This document shows positions 59,417-64,000 of a stretch of DNA of 64,000 nt, in pieces. How positions within the stretch are numbered: the first letter of the stretch is position 1; each line of letters opens with the position of its first letter. The position numbers were made by a program, and so were the translations under genes. The notes beneath the pieces are model-generated. The model saw nothing but the letters and a program-made list of their open reading frames with translations, ran no database searches and was not told the DNA's origin. The stretch covers positions 95,499 to 159,498 of the forward strand of contig NZ_JAFFQR010000019.1 of assembly GCF_020736845.1 (NCBI RefSeq). Reading direction: 5' to 3'. The stretch comes from Paenibacillus farraposensis (GTDB taxonomy: Bacteria > Bacillota > Bacilli > Paenibacillales > Paenibacillaceae).

Positions 59417-60247
59417 ATGTCTGATTCATTAGGAATGCTGACACCGGGTAAAAAAGTTTCTTTGAAAGAGTGGGACCCCAAAAATACGGCGGGGATCAAG
59501 GATAAAGAAGAAGTCCGGGAGGAAACGGATCAATTGAAGGAGCGCTTCGCGGAATTGCAAAGTAAATTATTTACGGAAAAGAAACAAGCCGTTTTGTTTG
59601 TGTTTCAGGGGATGGATTCCAGCGGAAAAGATGGTGTGATCAGGCAGGTATTCACGAACCTGAATCCGGCAGGGGTGACTGTCCATAGCTTTAAATCACC
59701 TACGGCTGAGGAATTAAGTCATGATTTTCTGTGGCGTGCCCACAGTGTAATTCCGGGACGTGGATACATCGCAGCATTCAACCGTTCTTATTACGAGGAC
59801 GTACTGATTACACGTGTTCACGGTCAGGTATCCGATAAGCAGGCCAAACGGAATATGAAACATATCAAACATTTTGAACAGTTGCTGCTGGATAGTGGTG
59901 TAAAGGTAGTGAAAATCTTTTTACATATTTCCAAACAGTTCCAGATGGAAAAGCTGATTGACCGGATCGAGAAGCCCCACAAGAACTGGAAACTTGATCC
60001 AAGTGATTTGCAGGAGCGAAAATTTTGGAAGCAATATAAGCAATATTATGAGGACGTGCTGGAGCTGAGCACAACCAAGCAAGCTCCCTGGTATATTGTT
60101 CCTTCGGATCACCGTTGGTACAGGGATTATACCGTTTTGCGAATTGCGGTCCAAACGCTGGAGGATATGAAGCTGTCCGATCCTGATCCAAGGCCAGAAC
60201 TGGAAGCCCTCTTGCCTCAGCTGTATAAAGAACGGGATAAAAATTAG
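59417..60247 (+). CDS. ppk2: Polyphosphate kinase 2 family protein
   Basis: A 276-residue PPK2-type enzyme that moves phosphate between polyphosphate and nucleotides. Walker A is GMDSSGKDGVIRQVF, and the lid and Walker B region is FNRSYYEDVLITRVHG. A single PPK2 domain of this size fits class I or III enzymes, which phosphorylate NDP or NMP. AAAGGAG lies 11 bases before the ATG at 59417. The longer frame from 59318 starts just past the IS30 end and lacks support. Confidence 0.93.
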   Translation: MSDSLGMLTPGKKVSLKEWDPKNTAGIKDKEEVREETDQLKERFAELQSKLFTEKKQAVLFVFQGMDSSGKDGVIRQVFTNLNPAGVTVHSFKSPTAEELSHDFLWRAHSVIPGRGYIAAFNRSYYEDVLITRVHGQVSDKQAKRNMKHIKHFEQLLLDSGVKVVKIFLHISKQFQMEKLIDRIEKPHKNWKLDPSDLQERKFWKQYKQYYEDVLELSTTKQAPWYIVPSDHRWYRDYTVLRIAVQTLEDMKLSDPDPRPELEALLPQLYKERDKN

Positions 60248-60296
60248 CTTCTTAAGCGCTGCGCTAAATCCACATTTGGTGAAACATGCCTCATAA

Positions 60297-60360
60297 AAAA
60301 GCTTTCGAAACCGACCTCGGCCGAAAATGCCACAGTCTGGATTCGGAGGCTTTTTTTCCT
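60297..60360 (+). terminator. Terminator after ppk2
   Basis: AAAGCTTTCGAAACC pairs, with G-U pairs and one mismatch, with GGATTCGGAGGCTTT and is followed by TTTT. Confidence 0.7.
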
Positions 60361-60393
60361 TTTGCAGTCTGCATGCGGGGAATTATAAGTATA

Positions 60394-60750
60394 TTAACTG
60401 AGTCTATATCCGATAGCCGCGGCAGCAACTCCTATTACCAAAGAAGCGAATACATACGCAGCCATGCGCCGGTATTCTCCACGCTCCATCAATTGAAGCG
60501 ATTCATAGCCGAATGTTGAAAAGGTCGTGTAGCCGCCGCAAAAGCCTGTTCCTAGCAGCATCCAGAGTGCAGGTGACAAATGGTGCTGTGTAAATTCGCC
60601 ATACAGCCAGCCCAGCAGTAATGAACCACTCACGTTAATGATCCACGTGCCCCACGGAAATGCGGTGCCCAACCTCTTGCCGGCCCACAGGCCAAGCCCA
60701 TATCTTGCCAGTGTACCTGCAACCCCGCCTGCCGCTGCCCACCAGATCAT
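60394..60750 (-). CDS. crcB: Fluoride channel subunit CrcB/Fluc (second copy)
   Basis: A 118-residue, four-helix membrane protein. It has GGVAGTLARYGLG, the central FPWGTWIINVSGSLLLG with the pore Asn, and GFCGGYTTFSTFGYE with the Phe-box residues and the Na+ turn. Fluc channels export fluoride as dual-topology dimers; many Gram-positives have two subunits that form a heterodimer. AGAGGA lies before the ATG, which overlaps the upstream crcB stop by four bases. Confidence 0.93.
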   Translation of the reverse strand: MIWWAAAGGVAGTLARYGLGLWAGKRLGTAFPWGTWIINVSGSLLLGWLYGEFTQHHLSPALWMLLGTGFCGGYTTFSTFGYESLQLMERGEYRRMAAYVFASLVIGVAAAAIGYRLS

Positions 60751-61148
60751 AATCGTTCCTCTTTGGGCGTAGCCTGCGTCATCTTTGTACCTAGACGGAT
60801 ACCTGCCCACGTCAAAAACAGACCGCCGCCTACGCTAAACAGCAGGTACAACACAGCCGTCAGCATACGATCATGAACGGTGAGGCGTACAGCATCGACT
60901 GCAAAGGTGGAAAACGTAGTGAAGCCACCTGTAAAGCCCGTCCCGATGGCCAGTCGCAGGCGGGGCCTGATCCGCCAGGACCGCAAGGTAACCGTAAAGA
61001 ACCAGCCCAAGAACAGGCAGCCGACCCAATTGATCAGCATCACGCCAAGTGGAAAATCCGCCCCGGCCGCAGGCAGCAGTGATTGCGCGCCGTAGCGGGC
61101 AGAGGTCCCGAGCGCTCCGCCTGCCGCAACGAATAGCATGTCTTTCAT
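60747..61148 (-). CDS. crcB: Fluoride channel subunit CrcB/Fluc (first copy)
   Basis: A 133-residue, four-helix membrane protein with GGALGTSARYG, FPLGVMLINWVGCLFLGW and GFTGGFTTFSTFAVD. It pairs with the copy that overlaps its stop codon. AGGGGA lies eight bases before the ATG at 61148. The two together probably form one fluoride-selective channel. No clear fluoride riboswitch was found in the 87 bp upstream. Confidence 0.93.
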   Translation of the reverse strand: MKDMLFVAAGGALGTSARYGAQSLLPAAGADFPLGVMLINWVGCLFLGWFFTVTLRSWRIRPRLRLAIGTGFTGGFTTFSTFAVDAVRLTVHDRMLTAVLYLLFSVGGGLFLTWAGIRLGTKMTQATPKEERL

Positions 61149-61235
61149 TTTTTTATCCCCTTTTTCACTCATGCAGAATCACGGTGTCATCATATCCAAT
61201 CCATATACGCCGCACGTCTGTCTACAGCATGCATC

Positions 61236-62546
61236 CTATGACTGTGCTTCACGCCACCGCTGGTTTTGTTTGATTTTTGACTCGTTCCCCTGCTCAGTAG
61301 CCTGGTAAAAGATCTGGTCTGCTATCGAATCAGGCAAATATTGCTGTTTCACATAATGGTTCGGATAATTGTGCGGGTATTGATACCCAACATGTCCGAG
61401 CTTTTCCGAGCCTTTGTAATGTGCATCGCGCAAATGCAGCGGCACCTCGGCCGATTTGATATCGTCCATCGCCGACATAGCCCGTGAAATGGCCGTGTAT
61501 ACAGCATTCGATTTCGGACTTTCCACAGCGAACAAAATGGCTTGGGCAATGTTCAGCCTGGCTTCGGGCCAGCCGTTATTGCGATAGGCTTCAAGCGCGC
61601 TTACCGCCTGTACCATCGCCTGCGGATTCGCCAGGCCAATATCCTCGCTGCTCGCCGCAATGAGGCGGCGAATAAAGGTCATCGGGTCCATGCCAAGCTT
61701 CTCCACGGCGTACAGGAACCAGAACAACGCCGCGTCGCTGGAGCCGCGAATGCTTTTGTGAAAGGCAGACAGCACGTCATACTGCGTGGACTCGTCTGCC
61801 TTGACAGTCGGGCGGCGGATGGATTCCTCCGCGACTTCCAGCGTCACGTGAACCGTGCCGTCTGCCAGCGGAGGTGTCGTGAGCGCCGCCAGCTCCAGCG
61901 CGTTCAAGGCACGGCGGATATCGCCGTTGGCCATGGACGCGATGTGATCCAGCGCAGCTTCGTCCACCTGAAGCCGCATATAGCCAAGCCCCTTGTCCGC
62001 ATCGCCCAAGGCGCGGCGCATTGCAGCCAGCGAATGCTCCTGCGTCAGCGCTTCAAGCTGAAACAACGTAGAACGGCTCATCAAGGCGCCGTTCACGTAG
62101 TGAAAGGGATTTTCGGTCGTGGCGCCGATGAACACGATCGTTCCCTTTTCCACCGCAGGCAGCAGTGCATCCTGACGTGAGCTGTTGAAGCGATGTACCT
62201 CGTCGAGAAACAAAATCGTTTTTTTGCCGTACATGGATTTATTCATTTGTGCACGGTCAATGACTTCTCTTACGTCCTTCACAGATGCATCTACCGCATT
62301 CAGGCGGACGAAATCACCTTGTGTATGCTGTGAGATGATATGTGCCAGCGTTGTTTTGCCGCACCCCGGCGGTCCATACAGCAGAATAGAAGAAACCTGA
62401 TCCGCCTCTATAGCTCTGCGCAGCAGCTTGCCCGGACCGATGACGTGCTCCTGTCCAATATATTCATCCAGCGAGGTAGGACGCAGGCGATCCGCAAGCA
62501 AACGGTTGCTTGGCGTCGACTCCTGAGAATATGAAAACAAGTCCAT
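61236..62546 (-). CDS. rarA: Replication-associated recombination protein A (RarA/MgsA)
   Basis: A 436-residue AAA+ ATPase that acts at stalled replication forks. Walker A is LLYGPPGCGKTTLA, Walker B ILFLDEVHRFN, sensor 1 GATTENP; the C-terminal tetramerisation domain has SSEDIGLANPQA and YLPD near the end. AGGAAGTG lies seven bases before the ATG at 62546. In B. subtilis rarA (yrvN) is next to cymR, so this region keeps the neighbourhood with ppk2 and crcB inserted. Confidence 0.96.
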   Translation of the reverse strand: MDLFSYSQESTPSNRLLADRLRPTSLDEYIGQEHVIGPGKLLRRAIEADQVSSILLYGPPGCGKTTLAHIISQHTQGDFVRLNAVDASVKDVREVIDRAQMNKSMYGKKTILFLDEVHRFNSSRQDALLPAVEKGTIVFIGATTENPFHYVNGALMSRSTLFQLEALTQEHSLAAMRRALGDADKGLGYMRLQVDEAALDHIASMANGDIRRALNALELAALTTPPLADGTVHVTLEVAEESIRRPTVKADESTQYDVLSAFHKSIRGSSDAALFWFLYAVEKLGMDPMTFIRRLIAASSEDIGLANPQAMVQAVSALEAYRNNGWPEARLNIAQAILFAVESPKSNAVYTAISRAMSAMDDIKSAEVPLHLRDAHYKGSEKLGHVGYQYPHNYPNHYVKQQYLPDSIADQIFYQATEQGNESKIKQNQRWREAQS

Positions 62547-62888
62547 TTTATTCACTTCCTTATGGTTATATGGACGAATACCGCTTGGAAAGCATTGTTG
62601 ATCATATTCGACCACACAGTTAAAAAAACTGAAAATTCACATCATCAATTGAATTGAAACGCTATGAACCGCCTCTTATTCTACCATACCCGCAAACAAG
62701 TTGCAGATTGCATGGTCATGGTACAAGCTCCACTTCTACAAGTCTCCCCACATAACAAGAAAGAACAGCCCTGGACAAAATGAATTCCGCGGCTGTTCTC
62801 AGACTAGCATACTTTCCATAGTATCCACCACAATGGTGAACCGAAATCTTATGTTATAGCACAACTGATTTTTTACAGCGTGTCCCTC
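62547..62888. other. Gap between helD and rarA
   Basis: This 342-bp gap is AT-rich. It holds the helD terminator at 62763-62800 and presumably the rarA promoter. Nothing else is recognised. Confidence 0.5.
62763..62800 (-). terminator. Terminator after helD
   Basis: AGAACAGCC pairs with GGCTGTTCT, followed on the minus strand by TTCTTG. Confidence 0.65.
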
Positions 62889-64000
62889 TTACTCCGGCTG
62901 CCTCCGCACATAACTTGGAAGCTCATCGGCATACATGAGCCACAGCTCATGGAGCGCACGGGTACATCCCACATACAACAGCTTGGCATCCCATGCCAGT
63001 TCCCCATAATGCTTATGGTCGGCGTCCGCTACAACGACTGCGTCGAACTCCAGCCCTTTGGAGAGATACACAGGCAGAACGGACAAGCCGCCTTCATATT
63101 GCTTTTTGCCGCCATCAATCAAATGGACATCCAGCCCTGCGCTTATGAAAACTTCATGTAATTTCACAGCTTCTTTCAAGGTACGTGTCAGTACAGACAC
63201 AGTCCGATAGTTCTTGGCAGAAAGCTCTCTGAGAGCAGTAAGCAAATGCTGTTCACGCCCCGCTGTGTCATAAGGCACGGTACGCACCGGATCGCCGCTG
63301 CGAAATACCGGAACTGCTGTGATGTCGCCGCGAACCCCCTGCTCCAAAATCGTATTTGCAAATTCTATAATTTCCAAGGTTGATCTATAACTTCGGGTAA
63401 GTGCAAAATAAGCCGTATGTTCCGGTGCAAAAAGAGAGCTCATTTCCTCCCATGCATGTACGCCGCGGTATTCATGAATCCCCTGCGACAAATCGCCCAA
63501 AATCGTGAACGAATGCCCTTTTACGAACAAATCCAGCAATGCGATATGAAAAGGTGAAAAATCCTGCGCTTCATCAATCACCACATGGTCAAAACGTTGC
63601 GACGCTTCTACCTCATGAATCAATACATGAAGATAGACCAAAGCAGTCAAATCCTCTTCGCGGATCACCTGTTTTCGAAGGTCCGACTGTGTGGTCTTGA
63701 AAATCGCTGCCGGCAAAGAAGCCTTCATTTCCGCGGCTGTCTCTGCAGGCAATCCTTTGCTTGTCTGAAAAAGCTGCTTGTAAAGCGTGAGTGCGTCGTA
63801 TTGAGGCCATTTTTTAGCATATGCCTTTTCACGGGTCCCTGCTTTTTTCTTGCGTTCCTTGAGCGCAGCCGCCGAAGGCGACTTTTTCAGCTCCATTTCA
63901 ATCCAGCGATGGACTCTTGCAAGCACACGCTCCTTCCGCTTCGCGAGCGGGTATGGCTTGTATTCCTCATTGAACCAATTCATAATCTCAGTTCGCGGCA
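62889..64000 (-). CDS. helD: HelD-like UvrD-family helicase/RNA polymerase recycling factor (3' part)
   Basis: The C-terminal 370 or so residues of a superfamily 1 helicase-like ATPase; the frame stays open to the window edge, so the 5' half is outside. Visible motifs: II in HVVIDEAQDFSPFHIALL, III in FTILGDLSQGIHEYRG, IV in LTRSYRSTLEIIEFANTI, V in SVLPVYLSKGLEFDAVVVADAD and VI in LLYVGCTRALHELWLMY. These and the overall order match Bacillus HelD, which frees stalled RNA polymerase from DNA. The Walker A motif lies outside the window, so assignment rests on the C-terminal half. Confidence 0.88.
   Translation of the reverse strand, partial: PRTEIMNWFNEEYKPYPLAKRKERVLARVHRWIEMELKKSPSAAALKERKKKAGTREKAYAKKWPQYDALTLYKQLFQTSKGLPAETAAEMKASLPAAIFKTTQSDLRKQVIREEDLTALVYLHVLIHEVEASQRFDHVVIDEAQDFSPFHIALLDLFVKGHSFTILGDLSQGIHEYRGVHAWEEMSSLFAPEHTAYFALTRSYRSTLEIIEFANTILEQGVRGDITAVPVFRSGDPVRTVPYDTAGREQHLLTALRELSAKNYRTVSVLTRTLKEAVKLHEVFISAGLDVHLIDGGKKQYEGGLSVLPVYLSKGLEFDAVVVADADHKHYGELAWDAKLLYVGCTRALHELWLMYADELPSYVRRQPE

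Noticed and set aside
61149..61235. Possible fluoride riboswitch before crcB
   Set aside because: TGATGACACC near 61180 looks like the 3' conserved part, but I could not match the 5' GGNGATGG segment or the pseudoknot. A covariance search would decide.

Overview
The window looks like a chromosomal segment of a Paenibacillus, probably close to the P. polymyxa group. This rests on Bacillales-type gene content and order (yrrI-alaS-ireB-ruvX-DUF1292-mltG-trhP and cymR-iscS-mnmA-rarA neighbourhoods), GGAGG-type ribosome sites with many GTG/TTG starts, a GlcT/RAT antitermination system and a SigW-type promoter. No rRNA, tRNA, CRISPR array or prophage is visible. Mobile DNA is limited to one internally deleted IS30-family remnant.

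Layout. 1-4.1 kb: an OFA-family carrier close to E. coli YhjX, with a LytS/LytTR two-component system close to E. coli YpdA/YpdB directly upstream; a tandem direct repeat that looks like a YpdB operator sits in the gap between them. 4.3-8.7 kb: a chemoreceptor, a type I pullulanase and a decayed ABC ATPase. 9-14.3 kb: the glycine cleavage system, with gcvH alone on the minus strand and gcvT-gcvPA-gcvPB on the plus strand behind a tandem glycine riboswitch whose first aptamer has a very long P3 arm. 14.4-19.7 kb: glcT, then ptsG-ptsH-ptsI, with a RAT/terminator antitermination leader before ptsG. 19.9-22 kb: yuaF-floT, a membrane stress operon behind a SigW-type promoter. 22.1-28.4 kb: an iron alcohol dehydrogenase, the galKET Leloir operon and a divergent AraC regulator. 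28.5-33.8 kb: a frameshifted hxlR, an aldo/keto reductase, a sirtuin/HAD pair, an alpha/beta hydrolase, and a membrane acyltransferase with CcpA-like and Fnr/CRP-like sites upstream. 33.8-43 kb: ilvD, a polysaccharide deacetylase, an AI-2E-family permease, a class B PBP and a large chemoreceptor.

43-64 kb is a housekeeping block: tRNA-hydroxylation proteins trhP2/trhP1, mltG, two DUF1292 genes, ruvX, ireB, T-box-controlled alaS, a yrrI-like permease, another chemoreceptor, a small zinc-ribbon protein, yrrD, iscS, cymR, mnmA, the IS30 remnant, ppk2, tandem crcB, rarA and the 3' part of helD, which runs off the window.

The most interesting observation is the YpdAB/YhjX module. Proteins resembling all three E. 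coli partners, which are unlinked there, are adjacent here, and the tandem GGCATTTCAT-like boxes with an 11-nt spacer match the E. coli operator as I remember it.
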